The position numbers were made by a program, and so were the translations under genes. From assembly GCA_011947345.1 (NCBI GenBank), contig JAAVTG010000094.1:124001-188000 (forward strand): a stretch of 64,000 nt of DNA, given 5' to 3'. Below are positions 1-10,323 of the stretch, in pieces. This DNA comes from Phytophthora quininea (taxonomy: Eukaryota; Oomycota; Peronosporomycetes; Peronosporales; Peronosporaceae). The notes beneath the pieces were generated by a model that was not told the DNA's origin, ran no database searches, and worked only from the letters and a program-made list of their open reading frames with translations. Every line of letters begins with the position of its first letter. Position 1 is the first letter of the stretch.

Positions 1-1302
1 TCTTTTGTCGTGAACGGCAAGGTTCGTACAGGTGGGAAGCTGCTGATCGAGCTGCCTTCGGACGGATGGGGTATGGATGAACTACCCACGGTGCTGCTTC
101 GCACTCCGGTGTATCACAACACGGTGGTCGCAGCGTCTTGGGACAAAAATCAGCATACGCTGGAGATTAGTTTGGGAAGCGACACGTTCATCCCCACAAA
201 GACCAAGGTGACCTTGACAATTGAAAAGGTGAAGAACCCGGACAAGGAAACACCGCTGTCAGCAACGAGTGTGGCTGCGGATACGCCAGTGACTGCACGG
301 CTGACGACGCTATCAGCGAGCGGAGGAGTTATTGATGGCCCGACCAAACTCGACGTGGCCCGAATCAGTGAACTGCGTGGAATCGACTTCGATGTTCTCA
401 TTAAAGTGCTGGATGCTGACGTTGCAGCAAATGGGGGCGATGGAGACGTGATTGCTATCAACAGAGTCTCAGACCTGCTTCGTTTGGCTGGATTGACTCT
501 CTCCGATGAATTGTACCAGGCCCTCGTGGTTCCCTGCTTGCCATCGCGCTCGCTTTCACCTGAACAGCCAGGTGACGGCAGTGTTCGGTTAAAAGCACTG
601 TCGATGCCGTTACCTCAGAAGACGTCCAAATAGCAAGTGCAAGGTCCGACAGCTTGTCCAGAAACGAGCTACTAAACGTGTTCGCTGTTGTGTACGCCCG
701 GCTTACAAATATGGACAAGAGCTGCGTCTGGCATGCGGTCGTGGTCACTTGGAGTTGATACGCGAGTGGGTGAGCCGCGGCTGCAATCCAAATGCGACGG
801 ACGGCTCCGGATGGTCGGCAGTGCACTACGCCGCCGACTTTGGCCAGCTTGAGGCTCTGAACCTCCTCGTCGAGATGACCACCCCGCCATCCGACCCGGA
901 TAATAATACCGAGAACAACATTATTAGACAACCGCTGGAAATCAGTGCTCGCGACGCCCACGGATGGACTCCGTTAATGTGCGCCGCAGCCAACGGCCAC
1001 GTCGCCTTCCTCGAGCGATTGCTGGGCTCGGCGCGAGTGTCGCTATCACAAGCGTCGAGAACAGATCCGCTCTGCACTGGGCAGCCACCCGCGGCATGAC
1101 AGCAGCCGTGTCCACGTTGATCGCAGCCGGCGCGAATGTCCACCAAGTTGACCGCAGTAGCTGGACGCCGCTGCACTGCGCCATGCTGCACGGCAACAGC
1201 AACTGCGCGTCCATCCTGCTCGAGCATGGCGCAGATATCGCTGCAAAGGACAAACTGAGCTACACTCCGCCGTTCTACAGCACGTCCTCCGTCGTCCACT
1301 AG
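1..1302 (+). CDS. Ankyrin-repeat protein, 5' end cut off, frame-broken
   Basis: The gene enters from the left edge, so its start is missing. Bases 1-633 encode a beta-rich, Ser/Thr-rich stretch with no domain I recognise. From about 680 the sequence encodes ankyrin repeats: a helix pair ending GHLELIREW, then GWSAVHYAADFGQLEALNLL, GWTPLMCAAANGHVAFLERL, SALHWAATRG and WTPLHCAMLHGNSNCASILL, with the last codons before TAG near 1302. The repeats change reading frame by one base near 1020. The N-terminal block runs in frame 1 to about 560, then a coding-like stretch follows in frame 3 (SLSRNELLNVFAVVY), then frame 2 by about 715. Ankyrin repeats mediate protein binding; the partner is unknown. 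The breaks may be sequence errors, a missed intron, or decay. Confidence 0.6.
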
Positions 1303-1488
1303 CACAACAAACCGCCAACTTCAACTTGCTTGACACGCATTTTTGATTGGCTAAAAGTGTCAAAATACCGCATTTTTATTCGCTGAAAGTCGCCAGTTTG
1401 CGCATTCAGATACCGTCGCCACAAGAAATTGTATCATAGCGGTGCTGAAGAGCTCCAAGCCGGATCATTATCCAATATTCCGGCGATC

Positions 1489-2626
1489 ATGGCCACTTCC
1501 GCGAGCGCCAAGGTGCTGGCCGAGGTCTACCGCTTGCACCACATCCCGCTGCCGCCCATCACGCTGCAGGCGCTGCTTAAACGCGGCCCCAAAGCCAGCC
1601 CCGCCGTGGCCGCGTCCCTTGCCAATGACCCTAATGCTCTGAGTGAGTGGAGAGAGCGCAACGCCCCCGCTATTGTTACGTCGGCGCAGCTGCTGCACCG
1701 CGAGGCACCGATCCGCATCGCCCGCCGCATCGTGGACCTGGAGAACCTGCCGGACGAGCTGCCGGGCGCGGAGCCGATCCTGTCTCTCCGCGAGCAGCTC
1801 CTCGACAGCTTCGACCGACTCATGAGCTGCCCGTTACCGTCCAATCTGGCGACGGAGAGGGACTTTGTGGCGCTGCACAAGCAGATCCGCAAGGAGCACG
1901 CGACCATGCACGGCAACATTGCCGAAGCGGTGCAGGCGCTGGAGTACGAGCCCCAGGGCCTGAGTGAGTCTCTGGACAACTTCTACAACTCCAGGATTGG
2001 CATCCGCATGCTCGTGGACCAACACATTGCAGCGCAGACCCCCAAGCCAGGATACACTGGCGTGGTGGCGGACGAGTGCTCGCCCGTGAAGATTGCGCAG
2101 AACATTGTGGACAAGGTACGTCCACTCTGGCAGGAGAGTTTGGACGGAGAGCAGCTGCCTGAGATCCATGTGAACGGAGACGTGAACGCGACGTACCGCT
2201 ACATCCCGCAACACATTGAGATTATCTTGACGGAGGTGTTCAAGAACGCGGTGATTAATAGTGTCGCTGCGGCCAAGAGGACGGGGAAGCCCGCCGCCTG
2301 TGACGGTGCTCATTTCCGGCGGACCTCACGGCGTCTGTGTCAAGGTGTCGGATCTTGGAGGTGGCATGACCCGCCAGAACGCCAACGCGCTGTCCAATTA
2401 CTACCACACGGCGACGTCTCCACCGTCGAGTGGCTATGACCCCGTCGCGGACGTGTTGGAGAGACGAGCGAGCGGACTGGATTTCTCGGACTCGTTCGGT
2501 CTGCGTATCGCCATGCTGTACGCCAAGTACTTTGGCGGTGAGCTGTCCATCATGCCAATGGAGGGCCACGGAGTGGACTCGTATATTTACATGAACTGCC
2601 TCACCGGCGCCTCTGAGCTCAAGTAG
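1489..2626 (+). CDS. Mitochondrial pyruvate / branched-chain ketoacid dehydrogenase kinase
   Basis: Protein kinase of the PDK/BCKDK family (GHKL ATPase fold), which phosphorylates the E1 subunit of a mitochondrial 2-oxoacid dehydrogenase and switches it off. The ATG at 1489 is the first in frame. Family marks in order: RIARRIVDLENLP, RKEHATMHGNIAEAV, the conserved block DNFYNSRIGIRMLVDQH, the N-box EVFKNAV, the G1 box DLGGGMTR, and the G2 region FGLRIAMLYAKYFGGEL followed by GHGVDSYIYM. About 380 residues is normal for the family. The frame shifts by one base near 2285-2300, in a GGGG/CCC-rich run between the N-box and the G1 box, so the ATP site is split over two frames as written. A housekeeping enzyme with an otherwise perfect sequence suggests a consensus indel. 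PDK versus BCKDK cannot be decided by eye. Confidence 0.85.
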
Positions 2627-2704
2627 GACGGATGTAAGGTGAGTCACTTCGATAGCTGAGTGAACAAAGTGCTTCCAGCACCCAAAAGAAAATGCAACGT
2701 GTAT

Positions 2705-5657
2705 ATGCCTTCTGCACGGGGTAATCGGTTGATGGTTAGTTGGCGCAACGTATTTGGCGAGGACCGTTTCGTTCTGGGTGGACAACAAGCACATTGGCGC
2801 AAGGCCATGCAAAGTCTTCCATTTCGCTTGTTTGTTGCCAGTGATTTGAATGTGCAGAATGGAGTACGTCGCAGTCGCGAGCTGTACCCCGGGGCTGTCG
2901 AGGAGACGGAATCTCTAGCTCTATGGATCGCCAAACCGTAAGTAAAAACAACAGTCTGCATATTCGGCCCCTGCTGATTGCGGTGCTAAAGCCAGTGCTG
3001 CTGCAGGAATTGCTCGTACCCTCAAGAGGTGGGAATCATACTTCTCACCGCGCAGCCAACAACGGTCAAGGCAATTCGTCTAACGATCGACCTTGGAAGT
3101 GCACCATCTCAAAGTAAGTTGGAATTCTGACGGGGAAGCGGTATGCTGCAATCCGAATAACTTTATTCGTTTCTGCTGTTCATGATAGTATTTATCTATG
3201 CGGCTAAATCATCGCCATCGGAATCGGAAGCCTTCTCCAAAGCTACTGATGCAGTATCTCGGTATTTAAGTGCAACTTGGAATCAATGCTGGTGAGTTTT
3301 CCGTCTTCAAAGACTGGTATTTTTTTGAACGACCGCCATTGACAATATTATAGTGATTCTCTCAAATGGAAGGCATCAGGAACAGGAGGTGTGAACTCAC
3401 CTCGTGAAGTGAAGACGACGACTGTCCGATTAGACTGCCCACACTGTTCGTTCCTCAAGTTTATTGTACATGCCGCACAAAATGTTTCGACCAACCAGCA
3501 CCAACAGGTGATGCGTTTTACTTTATCTGAGTTGCTATATGGGCTCAATTTTGTTTAAAAGAGCAGGTTGCAATTGAGGATATCGAACTTCGCGGAACTA
3601 CTCGTATTTGCGAAGACAACCATTTCCCTGGTTCGATGACGTCTGATCTCATTCATCGATCTATCTTGTCTTCAAGTAACGAAGCAGGAGATTTACGAAG
3701 GATTCTGTTGGAAGCGGACGTGCCGATGGAGCTCGTACTACAAATTATTTCCGTGGAAAGGGATGATCACTGCCTAAGCGCTGTAACAAATGCTCCTGAA
3801 TCGAATGCCCCAGAGGCTAACCCCAAAGAACCCTCCCAATGCTCGGCACTATCAGAACAGGAAGGCCACGAAAAGGTCTGTGAGAAGACCGACAAACTGG
3901 TCTCTCCTTTCGATGTAGCACTTCGAGTATGTTGACCAAACTTCTCGAGAGACTGCTATGCTTGAGGAAATACTTGCTACGGATTCTTGCAAGAACAAAC
4001 ATGGAGCATTATCGTGGCAGTTGCCAGTAGTTCCCCTCGCAGATCCTGCTAACACCCCGAGATCGCGAAGTACACGTTTGGCGAATTCTTTACTCAATGC
4101 TTATTATGTGGAGGACCGGACGTCCAGACGACATGCACTCAGACAGCTGAACGATGTTCGCGAATGTTGAAACAAAGTGTCGGTGAGGTTGCAGCTTTCG
4201 AAGGTTTAGTCTCTTGCAGCGTGCTGGCCGTACGGGAAGCAAAATCCCCACAAGTTTTCCATGCGGCTGTCCATCTCGCCCACACAGTTTTCCAAGCCAC
4301 TGTACCTCAACTTGTTGGAACTGGTGCAAACCCACTATCGGATACCCATAGTGCCGTTGAGTCGCCAACGCTCGGTCTCATTGAAAACGTCGGACGTGAA
4401 ATTTGGAGTCAAGGCCTGCGGACTGTTTTAATGGCAGCGATCTCAAGTCGACACTGTTGGTGTGCCACCATTCGAACAACTACGCAGCCAAAGAAAAAAT
4501 CTACCGTACCACCGTCAATTGACCGCGAGTTTCTGCAGTTTATCCGACTCTTGCTTTCCCAAGAATTGACCCGTGCCAATGTTTTCCGGGATTTATTGAA
4601 TATGACATTAGAGGAGCATATGCCGGCCAATTCCTGCTCAGTGAACCGAATGCGACTACTGCGGTTGATTCTGCGCAGTGACATTCTTTGTGAACAGCTT
4701 TCTCCGGAAGTCAAAGAGGGTATTCGAGCACTTTGCAAGAATAAAGTTGCTTTGATCGAGGAAGGAACTGATGGACATCACAGCCAGGAAAGAATTGCTA
4801 AAGATTGCTTGAAGGAATTGCATCGATTGGACTCCCAAAACAAAGACGGCGTGAAAGGATTGATCAAGACGGTACGTGGGAAGTTTGGGGGCTCGGACGC
4901 CGCGAATATTTATCCCTCACAACTTCAGCGCCATGTCCCTGCGTTCGTTCAATTCCCGTTATCAAGTATGGAGGTTGCAGAATGGAGTTTGCCAATGAAG
5001 AACTACTTTTCAAGCCACCCTCGACCCAACGCACTCTACCACCATAACTTCGTTAACAGCAGCCAACAGGAGAACGCAAATGACAGGCATGAAGATTTCC
5101 AGAAAGGAAATATTGCTTTTCGAGGGCAGGTTGTGCCGCGGACACCTCCAACCAAGACTTTTCACGAGCAAATCGAGCAGAACACAAAGCCGTTTGTGTT
5201 TGATGTAGTCGACCAGCAAACGGAGAAGATACAGCCGCAGCTTTCAGGACGTCAAGAGATCGTGTCGAGTTTTGCTGTGTTTCGAGGGGCAATTGAAAAG
5301 CGCAGTGAAAACTCGCAACGATCGAGTCGAGTCGCGCCGGAGGTTGCAGCGACAGCACCGACAACGACAACATTACCCCAATCAAGTGATGCTATTCCAT
5401 TGAAACTGTCGAAACAGGTTTCCGAAGAACCGACCAAGCCTTCGTCTGCCGACCAACGAGAAGGAAAAGCTGCAGATATTCAACCGGTCGATCAACCGCC
5501 AGACCTTTCGCAAATAGGCGAACAAGTAACTCAACAGAACCCCAGTGCACCACCCCAGGTTGACAAGAACGCTAAAAGTCAAGGCAAAGGCAAGAGTAAA
5601 GCCAAAGAAAAAGCCAAAGGAAATGCAAAGGAACAGGACAACTGCGTGCTGCAATGA
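2705..5657 (+). CDS. Large CaaX-box protein with N-terminal beta-sandwich-like region
   Basis: Multi-exon gene of unknown function. I infer introns at 2938-3006, 3114-3188, 3292-3353 and 3508-3566, all GT..AG and 59-75 nt, which keep one open frame. The spliced N-terminal part has the order RELYP..., a YPQE motif, a hydrophobic strand LTAQPTTVKAIRLTI, then RLDCPHCSFLKFIVHAAQ and QVAIEDIEL. This order resembles the jelly-roll domain at the start of CEP104-type ciliary proteins, but only by eye. A helical middle and a low-complexity, Lys-rich tail follow. The protein ends in CVLQ, a canonical CaaX prenylation box (Gln favours farnesylation) preceded by a basic KGKSKAKEKAK stretch. One-base frame changes near 3928 and 4160 interrupt the middle. 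Start choice (2705) is the first ATG in the frame after the preceding stop. Confidence 0.6.
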
Positions 5658-5801
5658 CAAAAATATTTTGATTCGATGTCCTCGAAGACAACTTGCCCAC
5701 TTCAACTTGCAAGAATGTTTGCATACTTGATGTAAGGAACATAAAATATTTGTTCCTGAATAGTTTTCAATTCATATCGCAAAAGTCTAAGCAAAACTTA
5801 C

Positions 5802-6795
5802 GATGCCGACGCTCAGCGAGGAGGAACAGGAGCTCATCCAGAAGGACCGCGAGGAGAACCCAGGCACGTACAGCGATAGAGCACTTCCAAATCCACGCTT
5901 GTTGCGCGTCTAGAACGGTAAAACCCACTGAGAACCGTTGATCTATTGCTAACAGTATGTTACCCACCCAGGCTGCTTCTACTCGACGGCGCTGTCGCAG
6001 TCCTGCCGCTCCATGAACGGCGACAGCAAGTGTGAGATCGTCAAGAAGATCTTCCGCCAGTGTCCTGGCTCCAGAAAGGAGCTCATCTCCAACCGCAAGG
6101 AGATCACAGAGGACGAGCACAGCGGTGAGGAGCCCAGCGGGGACTTTTTCAACCGAGAGAGGATGGATCCTCGCAAGAGGTGAGTGCAAATAGCAGACAG
6201 GAGAGTAAAACCAGCTACTGATTCTGAAGATACAGTGGTGACCAGGAGTTCGGAGCATTTTTCCAGCAAAGGTGGGGATGTTTGGAAAGATAAAGTTTGT
6301 AAGGGGATAATGGGCTGACTGTTGCTCTACGGCGATTAGAGGCGACGACTTTGAAGCTCAAATGAGTCCGTTCGACTTTCTGCGCCAGGAGATGCTGCGT
6401 CCGTTTGAGGGTAAGGATGCCCTTACTTAAAGGTATAACTCAAATTTAACTTTTTTTTATGTTGGGTTGCAGACTTCTTTGGCGGAGGCATGATGGGAGG
6501 CCGCGATTTTAACCCGTTCGAGGGATTCGAAGGAGAGTTCGAGAAGATGCCAGTGCGTCCGCCGTCGCCCACGCCACATCGACCGTCGCGTCAGACTCCA
6601 TCGAACCCGCCACATTACTCTTACCAACCTTCACAAGGCAAAACGAACGGTGAGCTATTCAGTGAACATGTGCAGAGATTCGCGGCGTGGCATTTATTTT
6701 CTGTGGTTGTATACACAGAAGCAGACGCAAAAGCGCGTGCCCAAGGCAAGAGTGACATTTTCGCCGACTACTCTGGTCGTGTCGATGAAATCTAG
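5802..6795 (+). CDS. Small acidic Cys-patterned protein, Phe/Gly/Met-rich tail
   Basis: Multi-exon gene; introns of 50-85 nt are visible at about 6181-6235, 6272-6340, 6410-6470 and 6650-6719 by GT..AG boundaries. The protein starts MPTLSEEEQELIQKDREENP, then has a conserved-looking block with spaced cysteines (FYSTALSQSCRSMNGDSKCE, then KKIFRQCPGSRKELI), then SPFDFLRQEMLRPFEDFFGGGM, a Pro-rich stretch and DYSGRVDEI before TAG at 6793-6795. The Cys block resembles, weakly, plant Mal d 1-associated/Fra a 1-associated small proteins; this is a memory-based impression. The first exon junction near 5860-5960 does not splice in frame cleanly, so the 5' model is uncertain. Function unknown. Confidence 0.5.
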
Positions 6796-7207
6796 GCGAC
6801 TGGTAATCACGTATGTAGTTTCCAGAATCGGAATAAAAGGTATGACAATGGTGATATTGATGGGAGGTGTCATGATTGATTGATGGAGACCTTCAGTAAT
6901 GAGGGGATTTGTCATTTTCGAATTGACCAAGACGAGAATAAGAACAAATTACCCATGAGACCTAACGACGCTGGGGAACACCCCAAAACTTGATCAAGAT
7001 GTATCCTGCTTCGACGAAAAAGGGAGAACACATTGCGCTCGAGAACTGCGAAATTTTCGATGAGTTTGATATCAGTCCTGCCAAAGCTCGAAAAGAGATG
7101 GAAAAACGCCGCCAAGAAGCTTGAGAGGAGCACGGATCCGAGTATGTGGATGCCATTTTGAGATCGAGACAGCAGCACCCAGTCGGAGTCTCTTTTGAAG
7201 CAGCCGA
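6796..7207 (+). other. Unresolved stretch with a coding-like plus-strand remnant
   Basis: No complete gene. Between about 6920 and 7200 one plus frame has coding character (ENCEIFDEFDISPAKARKEM, then EEHGSEYVDAILRSRQQ) but it is interrupted by an in-frame TGA near 7123 and by a frame change near 6990. It abuts, tail to tail, the minus-strand DUF3160 remnant that follows. I do not recognise the family; it could be the lost 3' end of the preceding gene or of another decayed gene. Confidence 0.3.
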
Positions 7208-7660
7208 CCACTACGCGTCCAGGTCGCTAGCACTCGCAGTGTGTTCCGCTCGTAGCAATCTCAGTCCCATGACAAGAAATACTTCCACATCTTTCGTCAC
7301 TTTCAAAAGAGCAGCGTCTCCAGTCTTCTTGGTGAATCCTCCACATTTGCTCAAAGCAGAGTTTAATATTTCCCGCAGTGTCGGTCTGATAGCCTTTTCT
7401 TCCAAGTCAGCCAAGAAGGCATCAAAGCTCCGGTGCCATGCATGTAAGATCGAGTCCGCAGTCACAAACACCGGCAGGCCGTCTGTGCACAGCGTGTAAT
7501 AAATCTACGAAGTTTTTGCAATGAAGACCGTCGATCGCAACGACTCCGTCGACCGACAGCTTTTCCTTCTCCTCGGGGTCCAGACGAAGTTCGTATCTTC
7601 GGTTCTTCTTCAGCGTTGTCGAGGTGTTTTCTTCCCAACGTTCTGTTGACTTTTCAGTGT
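7208..7660 (-). pseudogene. DUF3160-family remnant
   Basis: On the minus strand two abutting frames encode a DUF3160-like N-terminal region: RRYELRLDPEEKEKLSVDG, then VVAIDGLHCKNFVD and, after a one-base frame change near 7500, DGLPVFVTADSILHAWHRSF followed by DAFLADLEEKAIRPTLREIL. The pattern 'GLP-FVT-DS-LHA-H--FD' is the hallmark of DUF3160 proteins, which are much longer (600-800 residues). The reading stops at about 7208, where an unrelated plus-strand remnant begins, and nothing upstream of about 7660 continues it. It is therefore a truncated fragment. The molecular role of the family is not known to me. Confidence 0.55.
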
Positions 7661-7882
7661 GTAAACCGCGCGGTCACTACACCAAAACCAAAGAGCTGGA
7701 GATGCTATGGTGTGGCTTGGGACGGTGGACTTTCGAATCGCTGGTGGCGACAATCCCGATGACGATCTTTTGTTGTGACGGTGGTGAAGATATGGAAGCT
7801 AATATGAGAAGCATCAAGTTGGTGGCTCTAACTAAAGATAGTTGTTGTTGCTCGTATTGAAATTGAAAATTTCTTCATCATC

Positions 7883-8865
7883 ATGGAGGCTCCAACAGCA
7901 GTAAGCTTGGGGAGTGTTCGAGATGAGAACGAAGACACAACGCGCGATGTCCTGCTGGAAGAATTTCACAATAGTTTGATGATTCGTCACCTCCCACCGT
8001 CAAGCTCGATCTCGACCGTCAAGACTTTTGCTACGCCTGGGTTTATGGAGTGCGAGTGTGCAGTTACTACCAAAAAGGGCCACCACAACGAGGCAGGATG
8101 TGGAGCCCACAAACTCACTTTACGGAACTCAAAACTCTATCCAGACGCTCTTGGAGCGTCTCAAAAATGACTTCACAAGCTTCGCTATCGCCGCTGTCAG
8201 CGATTCCTACTACAAGAAATTCAACAACTGATGAGATGGACTCCGTGTTGCTACGGGCGTCAAAAAGCACGAGTTCTCTACGGCAGCAACGGAACTTTTC
8301 CACCGAGCCCAGCATGTCGCTTCTCCCGACTCTAAGTCCAAAAGTTCTGCCAGGGACGAGAGATGTGAAAGCCCAAATGGGCGCAAGACCATACAAACCT
8401 TTTCTACTTCCTCACTGGCAATTGACGCACCGAGGAAACTCCCGCTGCAAGAGGCTCAGAAGATGCTCGAGCTGTACAACAAAATCATTCGAGTGAATTC
8501 TGAGACTCCCAAGAACATATCGATCATGTACACGCGACGATCGACTTTGTTGGCTGCGATGGGGAAGTTCCAGGCGGCATTGCAAGACGCCGAGCAAGTC
8601 GTGAAGCTGGATCCAAAGTCGACCGTGGTGCGTCCATTTCACAACGTCTTTGCTGTCGAGACATGTGGTCTAATTGGTTTGGTTTTGTGCTGTGGTAGGG
8701 ATACTTCCGCAAGGGATACGCTTTGTGTGCTCTTGGACGGTTTGCCGACGCTAGCAGTGCCTTCCAACAAGGCTTGGCGTTTGATGTAAACTGTCGACAT
8801 TTACGGCTTGGACTGCAGTTGGCACTCAACCACTCGCGCTACAACCATGAAAGGAAAGACAAATG
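7883..8865 (+). CDS. TPR-containing protein, frame-broken
   Basis: The 3' part encodes a clear tetratricopeptide repeat pair: [34 protein letters not shown], an intron at about 8628-8698 (GTGCGT..TAG), then [20 protein letters not shown] and AFQQGLAFD, ending at TGA 8863-8865. Upstream, coding-like sequence runs through three frames ([11 protein letters not shown]..., [20 protein letters not shown], then [20 protein letters not shown]), with breaks near 7980 and 8130, and two adjacent in-frame stops (TGATGA, 8229-8234). TPR repeats bind protein partners such as chaperones. The tandem stops make a pseudogene plausible, but a missed intron is possible. The N-terminal domain is not recognised. 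Confidence 0.5.
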
Positions 8866-8919
8866 ATAAAAAGATGGACGAGTATTTCTTTATCTCAAAG
8901 TGATATCCTGATCGGATCG

Positions 8920-10053
8920 TTATCTACCACAATTTCCACTTCGAACGTTGTTTTCCCGGAGGTTCCGCAACGCTCGGCTCACCAAACATCGTCCAGCGCT
9001 TCTGGTCTTTTCTTCAGTCCATTTCAGATCGTAGTCCAACGAGTCGCTCTTGGTCCTGAACCCGCTCACTGCCTTGTCAAGTACACCCCAAAACGAACGC
9101 GTAGATTCTGCTAGTGACGAAACACCAGATGCGGTCTCGACATGACGAGGACTGCTGTCAGAATCGTATTCGTCGTCGCTGTCCAGAGCCATCCCAGCCG
9201 CAATGACCTTCCTCCAGATCGAGAAGATCGACTCGCTAATGGGAGAATCCGCTCCAGTATCGGACGTAGGCTCGATGTTTTGATCGTCTTGATGCTCGTC
9301 TACCGTTTGGCGTCCTTTTGAACGAGCGGAGAGAGCAAACTTTTCACTCGAGTTGACCTCGACAGCGCCACTTCCGCTACTCTCCTTTGAAGACGTTGTA
9401 GCAGACGACTTGTTGCATCGAATGGGAGCCACCATGGCGCTTCTTTCTTCGTTCTTGTCTTCTTCCAGTCGACGGGTCTTCACCGGTGGGCGAATTTCGT
9501 CCATACCGTCACTTTCATCGTCGTTTATCCGGCGCTTCCTTCTTTGAACTTCCTCGGGAGAAATACTCTTGTTCAGACCATTCTTCACCGCCTTTCGAGG
9601 TGGCGTAGTCTCCACCTTCGACGTGGATGCTTCGCTTGCCACGTTCACCTCCTTCACAGACTTCTTCAGCACCTTCCAGATACTTTGGTCAGTTGTAGTC
9701 GATTTTCGTCGTGTACTTCTTCTCAGCTGCGTCTCCTCTGCGAGTCGCAACACTCGCACCGCCACCCCATCGAAAGCTGGGACGTTCCTGAAGCAGTAGA
9801 GCTCCTTCACATCTGCGTTGGGACTCAGACGGAGACCGACACGAAGCAGACGCTGCCACTCCTTCTCCGTCAAAATCTGCAGTTCATCCACGAAACCTTC
9901 GCTGCTCGCTGGCCACACCGCCACAACTGCATTTCTCCCCTTGGTAGCGGTGGAACCCAACGCCTCCGCCGCTTGTTGATACACTTGCTGCAGCATGATC
10001 ATTTGCCAAATGGCGCTATTGTCAACCCAGCCGAATAACTCCTCGCCACTCAA
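8920..10053 (-). CDS. Hypothetical Lys/Ser-rich, probably nuclear protein
   Basis: One uninterrupted frame of about 377 codons. The N-terminal 110 residues look globular (FGWVDNSAIWQMIMLQQVYQ, then FVDELQILTEKEWQRLLRVG and AVRVLRLAEETQLRRSTRR). The remainder is low-complexity and charged with bipartite basic clusters (RRKRRINDD, KTRRLEEDK), as in nuclear proteins. Within the tail a short motif recurs: SIWKVLKKSVKEV (N-terminal), SIFSIWRKVIAAGM and SFWGVLDKAVSGF, each an aromatic-Trp followed by an amphipathic helix. The first in-frame ATG is at about 10002; the frame stays open to 10053, and a short 5' exon may be missing. No family recognised. Confidence 0.55.
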   Translation of the reverse strand: MSGEELFGWVDNSAIWQMIMLQQVYQQAAEALGSTATKGRNAVVAVWPASSEGFVDELQILTEKEWQRLLRVGLRLSPNADVKELYCFRNVPAFDGVAVRVLRLAEETQLRRSTRRKSTTTDQSIWKVLKKSVKEVNVASEASTSKVETTPPRKAVKNGLNKSISPEEVQRRKRRINDDESDGMDEIRPPVKTRRLEEDKNEERSAMVAPIRCNKSSATTSSKESSGSGAVEVNSSEKFALSARSKGRQTVDEHQDDQNIEPTSDTGADSPISESIFSIWRKVIAAGMALDSDDEYDSDSSPRHVETASGVSSLAESTRSFWGVLDKAVSGFRTKSDSLDYDLKWTEEKTRSAGRCLVSRALRNLRENNVRSGNCGR

Positions 10054-10320
10054 TCTGCTTCATCCCATCAAAGTCACTTGACCGATCTGGGACGAGGGCA
10101 TATCTCTGCTTTCATTCTGCAGCAGGCATGAATAATAACATCTTTGAGATATGACAATGCATTAGTTAGCGAACCTACTTAGTCCACGCAAAGGTTCTTG
10201 TCAACCAAGAAATGCCATTCTAGGCGTCTTCTGTGAGTCCCTTGACGACGAATAGAACCAACTTTTCGTGACTCGAGCCACGCGATCTAAGCCCCGGAAT
10301 CGGCTTCATATCCCACGACC
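10054..10320. other. Intergenic spacer
   Basis: Lies between the 3' end of the Crinkler pseudogene and the 5' end of the minus-strand nuclear-type gene, so it should carry the promoter of the latter. I see no recognisable motif, repeat or RNA gene in it. Confidence 0.5.
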
Positions 10321-10323
10321 CGT

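Noticed and set aside
458..1305. Minus-strand frames over the ankyrin region
   Set aside because: The plus strand gives ankyrin repeats; the minus frames are shadows.
2261..2812. Minus-strand frame opposite the kinase
   Set aside because: Shadow of the G-box region of the kinase.
3900..4170. Programmed ribosomal frameshifting at two TGTTGA sites
   Set aside because: The two shifts go in opposite directions and similar breaks occur in unrelated genes without slippery sites, so indels are more likely.
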